A stretch of 64,000 nt of DNA from Phycisphaerae bacterium (GTDB lineage: Bacteria > Planctomycetota > Phycisphaerae > UBA1845 > UTPLA1): the NCBI GenBank assembly GCA_035275405.1, contig DATEMU010000005.1, positions 124,001 through 188,000 of the forward strand, read 5' to 3'. Below, piece by piece: positions 36,428 to 44,918 of this stretch (position 1 is the first letter of the stretch; every line of letters begins with the position of its first letter). The notes beneath the pieces were generated by a model that was given only the letters and a program-made list of their open reading frames with translations, had not been told where the DNA came from and ran no database searches. Position numbers and translations under genes: made by a program.

Positions 36428-36456
36428 ATCGTACCGTAGAAATGTCAGCGCGGCAA
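36428..36456 (-). promoter_or_regulatory. Leaderless sigma-70-like promoter of the HEAT lipoprotein / RsbW / STAS set
   Basis: On the minus strand: TTGCCG (36456-36451), 17-nt spacer, TACGAT (36433-36428), 7 nt, ATG at 36420. It would drive the lipoprotein and possibly the two genes behind it. Confidence 0.5.
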
Positions 36457-36632
36457 AACGGCCTGTGCGGCCCTGACGCGCTCTGGGGCCTGATAGAACG
36501 GTGCGAACGGCATCCTCAATAGCTGAGGAAGGCCGCTTCCCATGCAATTGGCCGAGGCGGCGAGTCGGGCTAACATGGTGGCGAGGATCGGGGTCTAATA
36601 TCCCAGGGTTTAATTCGGGGAAGGAGTCCGAC

Positions 36633-37856
36633 ATGAATCGGCTAGGTGGCACGTTGAGATTGGGCGGTGTTGCGGCCCTGAGCGCATGCCTCGGAGTCTT
36701 GGTGGCGGTGCAGCCGGCCGCCTCGAAAGAAAAGCAAGTCGTCACCGTGTCGTACATGCTGTCGCCGGGCCGGTCGCTGCCCCCCGATATCAAGGCCGTA
36801 GCGGTCATCGATTCGGGCGTTGAGAGCATCGACGGGATCAAGGGCAACTCGCGGGAAAAGAAATGGTCGCTGATCGCGGCGGACATCATCGAAGCCATGC
36901 TGCAGGGAGAATCCGAGGGCGGTCCATCCGTCTTGACGGTCGTGCAGCGCCGGGCAACGAAACAGATCCTCGACGAACAGGACTTGCAACTGGCGGGGAT
37001 CGTCGAGGGCGACGCGGCCATGCGGGCCGGCAAGCTTCTCGCCGTGCAGGGGCTGATTGCCAGCACGATCCGCATTCAGATCGAGACAAGGCGGACGGCA
37101 AAATCGACGATCGATTGGACAGGAATACTGGGAGGACCGCTCGGAGGCGCGCCGCCGCCGAGGCGCGAGGTTCATTATCGTCCGGGACCCGGCGGGCCGC
37201 GCGGCCCGTATGAGAATCCGTATCGGCGCCGTAGAGTCGAGCGATCGCCGGGAGGCGGCGGGTTCGGCATTCCGAGCCGGGAGGTCGAGGAAATCAGCCG
37301 GAATCTGACCGTGCAATGTTCGTTTCGGTTGATTGATGCAACGACCGGGGCGACCGTCGTGCAATTTTCTCCGCCGGTCTTTCAGAAGACGGACAAGAAG
37401 AGCCCGGATTTTTTGTTTGGCGGGATGATCGACCAGGGCGATCTGGATCCGGTGGATCATTTCATCGGGGAACTGGTGGAGCGGGCCTGCCGCGAGTTCG
37501 TGGGAATGATGGCGCCGACGCGCGTGGCGTATACCTATGAAATCGTCGGTCGCGGCAAAGAGGGCGAGTCGGCGGTGCGCGCAATCCGGTCGGACGATTA
37601 TGCGTCGGCGGTCCGGCTTTTCGAAGCGGCGCATCAGGACGAACCGGAAGAATGCGACACGGTCTTTGCGCTGGGGGTCACGAACGAATTGGCCGGAGAT
37701 TTTCCCCGGGCACTCGAGTGCTATCGCAAGCTGGTGGCGATGGAAGATGTGGATGAAGACGACCTGCCGATGTATTTGGAGGCGAAGCAGCGTCTGACGG
37801 CGCATCTTCCGCGGATCATTCGAACGCAAGGCGATGCGGTTCCGAAAGGTCCTTAA
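36633..37856 (+). CDS. Secreted CsgG/curli-assembly-like protein with C-terminal TPR
   Basis: A 407-residue protein with a signal peptide (core LGGVAALSACLGVLVAVQPAA). The first half has a CsgG/LpoB-like fold: IKAVAVIDSGVESI, then AADIIEAML, QRRATKQILDEQDLQLAG and AAMRAGKLLAVQGLIASTIR. A proline- and arginine-rich linker (about 180-230) follows. The C-terminal ~90 residues contain TPR-like helices (DTVFALGVTNELAGDFPRAL). AAGGAG precedes ATG 36633 by 7 nt. Such proteins build outer-membrane pores or regulate envelope enzymes; the exact role is unknown. Confidence 0.75.
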   Translation: MNRLGGTLRLGGVAALSACLGVLVAVQPAASKEKQVVTVSYMLSPGRSLPPDIKAVAVIDSGVESIDGIKGNSREKKWSLIAADIIEAMLQGESEGGPSVLTVVQRRATKQILDEQDLQLAGIVEGDAAMRAGKLLAVQGLIASTIRIQIETRRTAKSTIDWTGILGGPLGGAPPPRREVHYRPGPGGPRGPYENPYRRRRVERSPGGGGFGIPSREVEEISRNLTVQCSFRLIDATTGATVVQFSPPVFQKTDKKSPDFLFGGMIDQGDLDPVDHFIGELVERACREFVGMMAPTRVAYTYEIVGRGKEGESAVRAIRSDDYASAVRLFEAAHQDEPEECDTVFALGVTNELAGDFPRALECYRKLVAMEDVDEDDLPMYLEAKQRLTAHLPRIIRTQGDAVPKGP

Positions 37857-37880
37857 GGCGCAGAGGAACTGAGGATCTTC

Positions 37881-38324
37881 TTGAAGGTCTACTTCGACAT
37901 TTGTTGTCTCAAGCGGCCATTTGACGAACAGGTCCAACCGCGCATTGTTGTCGAGACGGCAGCGGTCCTTTCGCTTCTTGAAGCTGCATCTGAAGGGAAA
38001 ATTCAGCCGATTCGGTCGGTCGCGCATGATCTGGAGAATTCGTGGAATCCGGATGCCAAGAGGGCGGCCGCGGTACAGGAATGGCTAATCCAACAGAATC
38101 CGATAATCAAGACTCCGTCGTCGGTCCGCCAGCAGACTGAAGTATTCATGTCGCACGAACTGGGAGAATTTGACGCGTTTCATCTCGCCTGGGCCGAGTA
38201 CCACCAAGCGAGTGTTTTAGTCACTACGGATGATAACTTTATTAAGCGAGCAGGGCGGCTGGGTGATACAATAAAGGTCAGGGTGATGGATCCGATTTCG
38301 CTTTTCAGAGAGTTGAACCCATGA
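37881..38324 (+). CDS. PIN-domain toxin (VapC-like ribonuclease)
   Basis: A 147-residue PIN-fold protein. Acidic residues that bind the catalytic metal are visible: Asp6 in YFDICCLKRPFD, Glu52, Asp98 in LGEFDAFHLAWAE and Asp117 in VTTDDNFIKRA. It would cleave RNA. It starts with TTG, preceded by GAGG, and overlaps the next gene by 4 nt (ATGA). Toxin-first order is opposite to canonical vapBC, as in some PIN families of other TA types. Confidence 0.82.
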   Translation: MKVYFDICCLKRPFDEQVQPRIVVETAAVLSLLEAASEGKIQPIRSVAHDLENSWNPDAKRAAAVQEWLIQQNPIIKTPSSVRQQTEVFMSHELGEFDAFHLAWAEYHQASVLVTTDDNFIKRAGRLGDTIKVRVMDPISLFRELNP

Positions 38325-38530
38325 CCACCATCTCCAATCCAGTTGAACTCCGTCGCCGTGGACTCGAAGTGTTGGTTCGCGAGCTGGGATTTGTTAACGC
38401 CATGCGGTTCATGCTTCAATATGAATCCGGTGTCGGCGATTACACTCGCGAACGACAAAAAATGATCCCGCACTTGGGTATTGACAAGCTGATCGAGGAA
38501 GCAAACCGGCTTGTTCCACCCGAAAAGTGA
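38321..38530 (+). CDS. Putative antitoxin partner of the PIN toxin
   Basis: A 69-residue helical protein, starting with an ATGA overlap on the toxin gene. Its sequence (ELRRRGLEVLVRELGFVNAM, then a charged C-terminus LGIDKLIEEANRLVP) does not match VapB/AbrB or RHH antitoxins that I recognise. It is called an antitoxin from position and size only. Confidence 0.6.
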   Translation: MTTISNPVELRRRGLEVLVRELGFVNAMRFMLQYESGVGDYTRERQKMIPHLGIDKLIEEANRLVPPEK

Positions 38531-38545
38531 AAAATAACCGGCAAG

Positions 38546-39250
38546 TCATCCCGTCGGGTCCGCCGCGGGAAGTAGCTTCAAATCCACCAGAGCGTTGAAA
38601 GCGGCGCGTTGTTCGGCGTCTTTTTTGCTGGGCCCCCAGGCACTGGTGTAACGCCGTCCGGCGATGTTGACGGCGATTTCGAAGCACTTGCTGTGATCGG
38701 GGCCCTTCTCGTCGAGCATCTCATAGGAAGGCGTCGCGCCGCTGATCCGCTGCGCGTATTGCTGAAGCTGCGACTTGTAATTGTACTGATGCTCGCTGGC
38801 CACGGAGTCCTCGATCGCCGAGACCATGTGCCGGAGGATGAAGTCGGTGACGGGCTCCAACCCGCCGTCGAGGGCGATGGCCGCGATGAGGGATTCATAA
38901 ACGGCGGCGGAGAGGGAGAGGGGCAGCTTGTTGCGGGCGGCGATTCCGTTTCCGAGGAACATAAACTGCGGCAGACCGAGCTTCTCGGAGATCTCCGCGC
39001 ACGTCTTTCGGGAGACGACCGCCGACTTGATCTTGGTCAGCTCGCCCTCGAGATATTCCTGGTAATGATCAAAGAGATAGCGGCAAACGACCATGCCGAG
39101 GATCGCGTCACCCAGGAATTCGAGACGCTCGTTACTTTGCAGGCGCGTCGGGGCAATGGAGGCGTGCGTCAGCGCGCACGCGAGGATGGCGGGGTCTTTG
39201 AAACGATAACCGATCGCCGCCTGGCAGCGATCCAATACTTCCGGATTCAT
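38546..39250 (-). CDS. rnc: Ribonuclease III
   Basis: A 234-residue RNase III, which cuts double-stranded RNA during rRNA and mRNA processing. The catalytic signature NERLEFLGDAILG holds Glu44 and Asp48; the second acidic cluster is in VYESLIAAIALDGG. A double-stranded RNA-binding domain spans about 155-225 (PSYEMLDEKGPDHSKCFEIA, then KKDAEQRAAFNAL). The size and domain order are typical. It runs convergently with the antitoxin gene at its 3' end, 15 nt away. Confidence 0.97.
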   Translation of the reverse strand: MNPEVLDRCQAAIGYRFKDPAILACALTHASIAPTRLQSNERLEFLGDAILGMVVCRYLFDHYQEYLEGELTKIKSAVVSRKTCAEISEKLGLPQFMFLGNGIAARNKLPLSLSAAVYESLIAAIALDGGLEPVTDFILRHMVSAIEDSVASEHQYNYKSQLQQYAQRISGATPSYEMLDEKGPDHSKCFEIAVNIAGRRYTSAWGPSKKDAEQRAAFNALVDLKLLPAADPTG

Positions 39251-39431
39251 GATTCGACCTGTCGCACGATTTGCTCCAGGCCGATGGCGAAAACCGCGCG
39301 GGCGAGAGGCCGTGGGCGATTTTCGTCATAAGCCTAGAAGGACGAGCGGACCTCGACGCGAACACGACGACGCCGCCCGGCCAACCTAAACATTACTATA
39401 ACAATCGGTAGCCTTCGGCGTCAACTCCATT

Positions 39432-39437
39432 TACACT
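39432..39437 (+). promoter_or_regulatory. Candidate -10 element of truD (leaderless spacing)
   Basis: TACACT ends 6 nt before the truD ATG at 39444. No good -35 or Shine-Dalgarno is present. Confidence 0.3.
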
Positions 39438-39443
39438 CATTTC

Positions 39444-40712
39444 ATGACGACGACTCAGGAAATAGCGACGGAAACACTCCCCTTTTTGACGCGGGACATC
39501 GCGGCCGTCCCCGGCTCCATCAAGCGGCGCTATGAGGACTTTCGCGTTGAGGAGATTCCCGCCTATGAGCCCTGCGGCAGCGGCGATCATTGTTATTTCG
39601 TCATTGAAAAAGCGGGTCTGGCAACGATGCGCGCGGTCAATGACATTGCCCGGGCGCTGGGGGTGCTGTCGCGCGATATCGGGCTGGCGGGGCTGAAAGA
39701 TGCACGGGCCGTGACGCGGCAGATGCTGAGCGTCGAGCACGTCGATCCGGCGAAGGTGGCGGCACTGGAGATTCCGCGGATCAAAGTGCTGTCAGTCTCG
39801 CGGCACCGAAACAAGTTGAAGATCGGCCATTTGCGGGGCAACCGGTTCCGGATCAAGTTGCGCGAAAGTGATGCGGGGCGCCTGGGGGATATCCGTGCGG
39901 TGTTGGACGTCCTGCATCACCGCGGGGTGCCGAATTATTTCGGATCGCAGCGGTTCGGCTCGCGCGGGGATACGTGGCAGTTGGGGCGCGGGGTCTTGCG
40001 GAATGATCCCCAGACGGTCATTGATCTGATGTTGGGCCGCCCGACGGCTCACGATACGGGCGAAGTGCTCAAGGCGCGGCAGCTCTATGAAGAGGGCAAG
40101 TTCGCCGCGTCGGCGAAGGCGTGGCCGTATGGCTTTCGCGATAACGCGCGGGCTTGCCGGGTGATGGAGAAGACGCATGGCAATCATCGGCGGGCGATGT
40201 TTGCCGTTGACCTGCGGCTGAAGAAGTTCTTCGTCAGCGCGTACCAGTCGCATCTGTTCAATCGGTTTCTGGCCGAGCGGATCGGAGAGATCGACAAGGT
40301 GATCGAGGGCGACCTCGCCTACAAGCATGAGAACGGCGCGGTCTTTCACGTCGAGGATGCGGCGGCGGAGTCACCGCGGGCGGCGGCGTTCGAGATCTCG
40401 GCGACGGGGCCGATCTTCGGCTATCGCATGACCGAAGCGTCGGGCGAGCCAGGCCGCGTGGAGCAGTCGATCCTCGCGGCGGAGGGTCTTTCGCTCGACG
40501 AGTTCCGCTTTATCAAAGGCATGAAGGTTCATGGGGCGCGGCGACCGGTGCGCTTTGCGTTGGACGAACTGGGCGTCGACTCCGGGACCGACGATCACGG
40601 GCCCTATGTGGAGCTGGCGTTCACGCTCGCGGCGGGTTGCTACGCGACGATGATCCTGCGTGAAATCTGCAAGGACAAGTTAGCAGAAGGTCTCGACGAA
40701 TCTGACGAATGA
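39444..40712 (+). CDS. truD: tRNA pseudouridine(13) synthase TruD
   Basis: A 422-residue TruD-family enzyme. It makes pseudouridine at position 13 of tRNA-Glu and other tRNAs. The catalytic Asp86 is in GLAGLKDARAVTRQ. NYFGSQRFGSRGDTWQLGRG is the family's second signature, and the TRUD insertion follows. Full length, longer than E. coli TruD and like many non-proteobacterial forms. It is divergent from rnc and followed immediately by a convergent toxin-antitoxin pair. Confidence 0.94.
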   Translation: MTTTQEIATETLPFLTRDIAAVPGSIKRRYEDFRVEEIPAYEPCGSGDHCYFVIEKAGLATMRAVNDIARALGVLSRDIGLAGLKDARAVTRQMLSVEHVDPAKVAALEIPRIKVLSVSRHRNKLKIGHLRGNRFRIKLRESDAGRLGDIRAVLDVLHHRGVPNYFGSQRFGSRGDTWQLGRGVLRNDPQTVIDLMLGRPTAHDTGEVLKARQLYEEGKFAASAKAWPYGFRDNARACRVMEKTHGNHRRAMFAVDLRLKKFFVSAYQSHLFNRFLAERIGEIDKVIEGDLAYKHENGAVFHVEDAAAESPRAAAFEISATGPIFGYRMTEASGEPGRVEQSILAAEGLSLDEFRFIKGMKVHGARRPVRFALDELGVDSGTDDHGPYVELAFTLAAGCYATMILREICKDKLAEGLDESDE

Positions 40713-40732
40713 CGGTGGGAATCCTGAGCGAG

Positions 40733-41122
40733 TCATTCTGGTCGATTCGGGACATCTGGCACGAGCGGCAAGAGACGGCACCTCGCCGCGTTTTCGCGAA
40801 CGCTGATGACCGCACCGGCAGTCAACTCCGCCGGCCATCGCTCCATCACCGCACGAAGGTGGCCCAGGACATTGGCCGGCGTCATTCGGCGCAACCGAAA
40901 CGAAATAATGCTGGGGCCTTTCCCATGAAGGAGTGCGAGTAATCTGCTGAAATCCAGATCATGCGCTAGCAATACCCTTTTTTCGGCCGCTGCTTTTTGC
41001 AAAACAGCGTTGTCCTCCATCCGATGGAATCCTTGCTCGAAAAGATGGACCGCGTCATGGCCGTCGGCGCGAAGCGAGACGATGACGTCCACCGAAATGC
41101 CCATATCAGCCAGAAACCGCAT
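40733..41122 (-). CDS. DUF5615 PIN-like toxin
   Basis: A 129-residue protein of the DUF5615 PIN-like family: MRFLADMGISVDVIVSLRAD with the first metal-binding Asp, HDAVHLFEQGF, and LAHDLDFSRLLAL with the second acidic pair. The family is predicted to be the toxin half of a DUF433/DUF5615 module. It overlaps the upstream DUF433 gene by 17 nt. A second such pair lies at 47710-48317. Confidence 0.85.
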   Translation of the reverse strand: MRFLADMGISVDVIVSLRADGHDAVHLFEQGFHRMEDNAVLQKAAAEKRVLLAHDLDFSRLLALLHGKGPSIISFRLRRMTPANVLGHLRAVMERWPAELTAGAVISVRENAARCRLLPLVPDVPNRPE

Positions 41123-41354
41123 CGGCAGTCTCGTCAAACGGCATGATCTCCTCGTTCACCGCACAGGAGGCATAGGAAAGACACTGCGCGATGTCCTCCG
41201 GCTCCAGATAGGGATAACTGCGGATGATCTCCTCCTTGGTCATCCCGGCCGCGACCAGGTTCACCACGAGCGCAACCGTAATTCGCATGCCGCGCACGCA
41301 GGGCTTGCCCTGCATGAGCTGGGGATCAATCGTTATTCGGTCAAACGGGTGCAT
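41106..41354 (-). CDS. DUF433 putative antitoxin
   Basis: An 82-residue protein with the DUF433 helix-turn-helix pattern: FDRITIDPQLMQGKPCVRGM, then VALVVNLVAAGMTKEEIIRS and YPYLEPEDIAQCLSYA. DUF433 proteins bind DNA and pair with DUF5615 toxins. I chose ATG 41354. Antitoxin-first order and the overlap fit a two-gene toxin-antitoxin operon. Confidence 0.88.
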   Translation of the reverse strand: MHPFDRITIDPQLMQGKPCVRGMRITVALVVNLVAAGMTKEEIIRSYPYLEPEDIAQCLSYASCAVNEEIMPFDETADAVSG

Positions 41355-41477
41355 GTCGTCAGGCTCCGGTCCCACGTTGGTGGCATATCTCGGATACTCA
41401 GCATCAAAGTATATCTCGAACCCGCATCACCAGCCATACATTCGTGCACGATATACCCGTGCATTTTGTGAGTCACG

Positions 41478-41921
41478 TTATGCGGGGCTGGGCGCCGGTG
41501 GCTTCCCGGGCGCGAGGTCAGCCGTACACATCGGGCACTTGCGGGCGTTGACGTGGATCGCGGAGAGGCAGAAGGGACATTCTTTCGACGTCGGCTGACC
41601 GGGCGCGGGGGCGGGGCCGGCGCGCAGGAGGATTGACTTGATCAGCTTGGCGATCACGAAGAAGAGGGCAGCGGCGATCAGCAGGAAGTTGACGATCTCG
41701 CCGATGAAGAGACCCGCCTCGATGCGGCCGATCTTCCAGCCGCGGTAGCTTTCCGTGACCGGCCCGACGTAGCTGATGAGCGGCATGATGACATTTTTGA
41801 CGAGGGCGTTGACGACGTTGTTGAACGCGGTGCCGATGACGACGGCGACGGCGAGGTCGATCACATTGCCTTTGAAGGCGAAGCCCTTGAACTCCTGCCA
41901 GACCTTTCTAAGTCGCTCCAT
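41478..41921 (-). CDS. mscL: Large-conductance mechanosensitive channel with C-terminal zinc ribbon
   Basis: A 147-residue MscL that opens under membrane tension to release solutes. The N-terminal FKGFAFKGNVIDLAVAVVIG and the second helix IVNFLLIAAALFFVIAKLIK are clear. In place of the usual short helical tail, residues 115-132 form a zinc ribbon of four Cys (CPFC and CPMC). Such a fusion is uncommon and might tether the channel to a partner or sense redox or metal. ATG 41921 has GGGAG upstream. Confidence 0.93.
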   Translation of the reverse strand: MERLRKVWQEFKGFAFKGNVIDLAVAVVIGTAFNNVVNALVKNVIMPLISYVGPVTESYRGWKIGRIEAGLFIGEIVNFLLIAAALFFVIAKLIKSILLRAGPAPAPGQPTSKECPFCLSAIHVNARKCPMCTADLAPGKPPAPSPA

Positions 41922-42226
41922 GGCGGTTACTCCCTTCATAGACGTCTCGATGTCGTTGAATCGACGTTTCGTGCAAAAATGCTAGGAAGTAGGCCGTTGG
42001 CGAACAAGGAAGGGTTCGCTTGGGATAAATATCCGTGATCGTTGGAGCGATCAGGATGGGCGGAGAATCGCAAATTGGCGGAGGAACATCAGCGCAGCGA
42101 CCATCAAGTCGCTCAAGCGTATCGGTCACCGCCGAATTCGCCAAAGGATCAGAAGATCCCGGCGAATCTCTAATTGGGTAACGCGAACGACACCGCCGGA
42201 CGCTTGGGGTTTCTCGTGGGCACTTT
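41922..42226. other. Gene-free stretch
   Basis: This 305-nt gap separates mscL and the sigma factor gene, both leftward. The sequence shows no RNA gene, clear terminator or repeat. Minus-strand frame 41908-42144 is open but has no recognisable content and runs into mscL. Confidence 0.5.
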
Positions 42227-43006
42227 CTACGCCACCAGTTCCGTCGCCTCGGTCTTGAAGCGGCGGCGGAGGCGGTGGATCACGTCCTTATGAATCTGGC
42301 TGACGCGAGACTCGGAAAGGTCGAGGACCAGGCCGATCTCGGCCATGGTGAGGCCCTCGGTGTAATAAAGCACGAGAACCAGTCGCTCCTCGCGATTGAG
42401 CCCTTTGGTGATGTAGTCCGTAAGTAGTTGCCTGGAAACACGTTCCGACGGATCGACGGCCTGAGTGTCCGCGACATCCCAGCCGCTGGGGGAACCGCGA
42501 TGGAAGCCATCGTCGTCACCCTGGACGGCGGAAAGGTGGACCTCGTGACCCAGGCGCGAGAGGCGGGCGAGTTCCGAGTAGCGATCTCGGCTCATGCCCA
42601 TCTTTGAGGCGAGTTCCTCGTCGGTCGGCGGCCGGCCAAGGTCGGAGTCGAGCACATCGCGGTTCTGCATGCGGACCTTTTCAAAGCTGCGGACGGTCCG
42701 CGACTGACCGTCGAGCGAGCGGAGCCAGTCCATGACCGCGCCGTGGATGCGCTGCTGGCAGAAGGTCTCGAACTTGGCCTTGTGGCAGGGGTCGTAGGCC
42801 TGGACGGCTTCGAGCAGGCCGTCGTAACCGGCGGAGCAGATCTCGTCGTAGCTGATCTGGGCCGGGAGTTTCTGCGAGAGCCGGGCCGCCTGCATGTGAA
42901 CGAGGGGCCGGTAATGCTCCACGAGCTTGTTACGTAGCTTGATAGAGCGAGCCGTGAGGTATTTCTTCCAAAGGGAATCTATCTCGCGCCGGGCAGCCGT
43001 CTTCAT
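42227..43006 (-). CDS. FliA/WhiG-type sigma factor
   Basis: A 259-residue sigma-70 factor of the FliA/WhiG type. Region 2 is LSQKLPAQISYDEICSAGYD then GLLEAVQAYD and KFETFCQQRIHGAVMDWLRS. Region 3 holds RPPTDEELASKMGMSRDRYS. Region 4 is EERLVLVLYYTEGLTMAEIG then LVLDLSESRVSQIHKDVI. FliA normally drives flagellar genes, but none are near, so its regulon is unknown. AAGGA lies about 9 nt upstream of ATG 43006. Confidence 0.93.
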   Translation of the reverse strand: MKTAARREIDSLWKKYLTARSIKLRNKLVEHYRPLVHMQAARLSQKLPAQISYDEICSAGYDGLLEAVQAYDPCHKAKFETFCQQRIHGAVMDWLRSLDGQSRTVRSFEKVRMQNRDVLDSDLGRPPTDEELASKMGMSRDRYSELARLSRLGHEVHLSAVQGDDDGFHRGSPSGWDVADTQAVDPSERVSRQLLTDYITKGLNREERLVLVLYYTEGLTMAEIGLVLDLSESRVSQIHKDVIHRLRRRFKTEATELVA

Positions 43007-43355
43007 GGGAACATTCCTTTGTTCACGCCGGGCTCGACGCTCGCGCAAGCGTTGAAGCCCGAGACCGTCCTTGTTCCGACCAGGCGAGTCGAGAGCGATC
43101 AGTAGTTTCGAGTTCGGCATCCATGCCGATCAAAGAGAAGCGAAGTTGACCTTACCTCCCTGTAAGCTAAATGCGGCGTGAGGAATGCTACCGAGGTCGC
43201 GGGGCGATTGCCAGACTTTTTTTTAAGATTTGGAAAAAATTTTTGAACTCGCCGGAATAGGAGTCGTAAGCGCGACCTCGACGCGCCGAGATTGCCGCCG
43301 ATGCGGGACCCCTTTTCGATCCGCCGGCGCTCCGCGCGATCGATGCTTCCGGGGC
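43007..43355. other. Gene-free stretch with long A/T runs
   Basis: This 349-nt gap between the sigma factor and kinase genes contains, on the minus strand, an A/T-rich block around 43215-43250 with runs of A and T (UP-element-like). No clear promoter hexamers or terminator hairpin are visible. A frame open at its left edge (to 43120) is probably the leader of the sigma factor gene. Confidence 0.4.
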
Positions 43356-44630
43356 CTACTTGATTATCAATACTATGAGGAGGATCAGAATGACGACGAG
43401 CTCACCGATGACGGCCAGGATGAGCGGGAGGTTGGCGGCTCGCGGGGCGGAAAGCGGCAGCTCTTGCGCCTCGTCCGGATAGCTTTGCGCCGCCGCCCCG
43501 CCGCGGTCGGCAAGCGTCTCCAGCATCTTGTCGTTGTAGCCGCTGCGGGCCTGTAACGGGGCCTCCCCGCGGGAGACCCGTTCCAGATCGACGAGCAGGT
43601 CGGTCGTGCTGAGGTACCGCTGGTCGCGGTCCTTGGCCATGGCCCGCTCGACAATCTCCGCCAGACCGGTGGAAAGGCTGGTGTTGAGGTGGTCCGGGGG
43701 GATCAGCGGCTCCTTAAGGTGCTTATGCATGATCGCCGAGGGCGTGGCCCCTTCGAACGGGACCTTGCCCGTGATCATGTGATAGAAAGTGGCCCCGAGG
43801 GAGTAGATATCCGCCCGGAAGTCCACATCCACGACGCCGCGAATCTGCTCGGGGGAGATGTAATACGGGGTCCCGTAGGCGCGCCCCTTTTCGGCCTCGG
43901 CGGCTTCGACGTCGCTCGCCTGCCGGGCGAGACCCATGTCGGCGAGCTTGGCCGTGCCATCCTTGGTGATCATGATGTTCTTGGGCTTAACGTCGCGGTG
44001 GATAAAGCCCTTGGCGTGGGCGTGTTCAAGGGCCTGGGCGACCTGGGTGACGATGCTAAGGGCGGCCTTTTCGTTATAGACGCGCTGGGCGATGAGCTCG
44101 TCGTACACGGTCTTGCCGTCGATGTATTCCATCACGAAATAGTGGTAGCCGGCGAACTCTCCGACGTCGATGGCCTGCACGATGTTGTTGTGGTTCAGCT
44201 TGGCGGCGGCGCGGCCCTCAGCATAAAAGCGCTTAACGAACTCCGGATCCTCGCTGAGCCGCTTGGGGAGGATCTTGATGGCCACGATGCGGTCGAGGGA
44301 AAGCTGTTTGGCCTTGTAGACGCTGGCCATCGCCCCCGCGCCGACCTTCTGCATGATCTGAAACCCGGGAATCTGCTGAATCCCGGCGGACATCGAATCA
44401 TCCGCGGGGTTGGCGAGACGCTTGAGCTGGCTCGCAGTCACGATCCCGTGACGGACGAGGACCTCGGCAAGCTGCATCGGCGTGCCGGCGGCGTTGAGCT
44501 TCTGCTGCTTGGCCAGGGCCGCTTTGATTTCCTCCGCCGTGGCCAGACGCGCATCCACGACGGCGCGCGACAGGTAACTGTCGCTGCCCGTGCCGGTCTT
44601 TTGCCCCACGGCAATGGGTTCAGTGGCCAT
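43356..44630 (-). CDS. Tail-anchored Ser/Thr protein kinase with DMG in place of DFG
   Basis: A 424-residue kinase. The first ~75 residues are a helical region found in some kinase systems. The catalytic domain covers about 90-355: glycine loop VGAGAMASVYKA, ATP-binding Lys119 in VAIKI, catalytic HRDVKPKN (211-218) and DMG (231-233) instead of DFG. The C-terminus (403-424, LPLILAVIGELVVILILLIV) is a single membrane anchor. The Asp is kept, so metal binding is likely intact. A TTGTAT-18-TATAGG promoter ends 7 nt before the ATG. Confidence 0.92.
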   Translation of the reverse strand: MATEPIAVGQKTGTGSDSYLSRAVVDARLATAEEIKAALAKQQKLNAAGTPMQLAEVLVRHGIVTASQLKRLANPADDSMSAGIQQIPGFQIMQKVGAGAMASVYKAKQLSLDRIVAIKILPKRLSEDPEFVKRFYAEGRAAAKLNHNNIVQAIDVGEFAGYHYFVMEYIDGKTVYDELIAQRVYNEKAALSIVTQVAQALEHAHAKGFIHRDVKPKNIMITKDGTAKLADMGLARQASDVEAAEAEKGRAYGTPYYISPEQIRGVVDVDFRADIYSLGATFYHMITGKVPFEGATPSAIMHKHLKEPLIPPDHLNTSLSTGLAEIVERAMAKDRDQRYLSTTDLLVDLERVSRGEAPLQARSGYNDKMLETLADRGGAAAQSYPDEAQELPLSAPRAANLPLILAVIGELVVILILLIVLIIK

Positions 44631-44637
44631 CTCGCAC

Positions 44638-44667
44638 CCTATAGTCGGGACGAGCCGAGGAATACAA
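44638..44667 (-). promoter_or_regulatory. Leaderless sigma-70-like promoter of the tail-anchored kinase
   Basis: On the minus strand: TTGTAT (44667-44662), 18-nt spacer, TATAGG (44643-44638), 7 nt, ATG at 44630. A weaker TTGACT-15-TATAGA pair lies just upstream (44720-44694). Confidence 0.5.
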
Positions 44668-44918
44668 CGGCCCGCTCTGCGATCCTATCTTACTCTATAT
44701 CCGCCAAGGGGTTAAGTCAATCGCGTTACGGCGGGGCTGTGAAAATCTGACCGGCCGAGTCCCCTGGCATGGGAATTGCACTTCCGCTCCTGCGTGGACG
44801 CATCAAGGCCGCACGACGGGGGCATCAACACCTTGCTACTTCGATTGATGGCATCGATGCCCGGCATTCGTCGCCACCGGTCCATTCCTGACGCTGCAAC
44901 TATGAGGAGACACCAACA

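Noticed and set aside
41908-42144. Minus-strand frame of 78 codons before mscL
   Set aside because: No homology I can see, no ribosome-binding site, and it runs into the start of mscL in another frame.
42227-43006. Flagellar role of the FliA-like sigma factor
   Set aside because: No flagellar or chemotaxis gene is present in the window, so only the sigma factor type is called.
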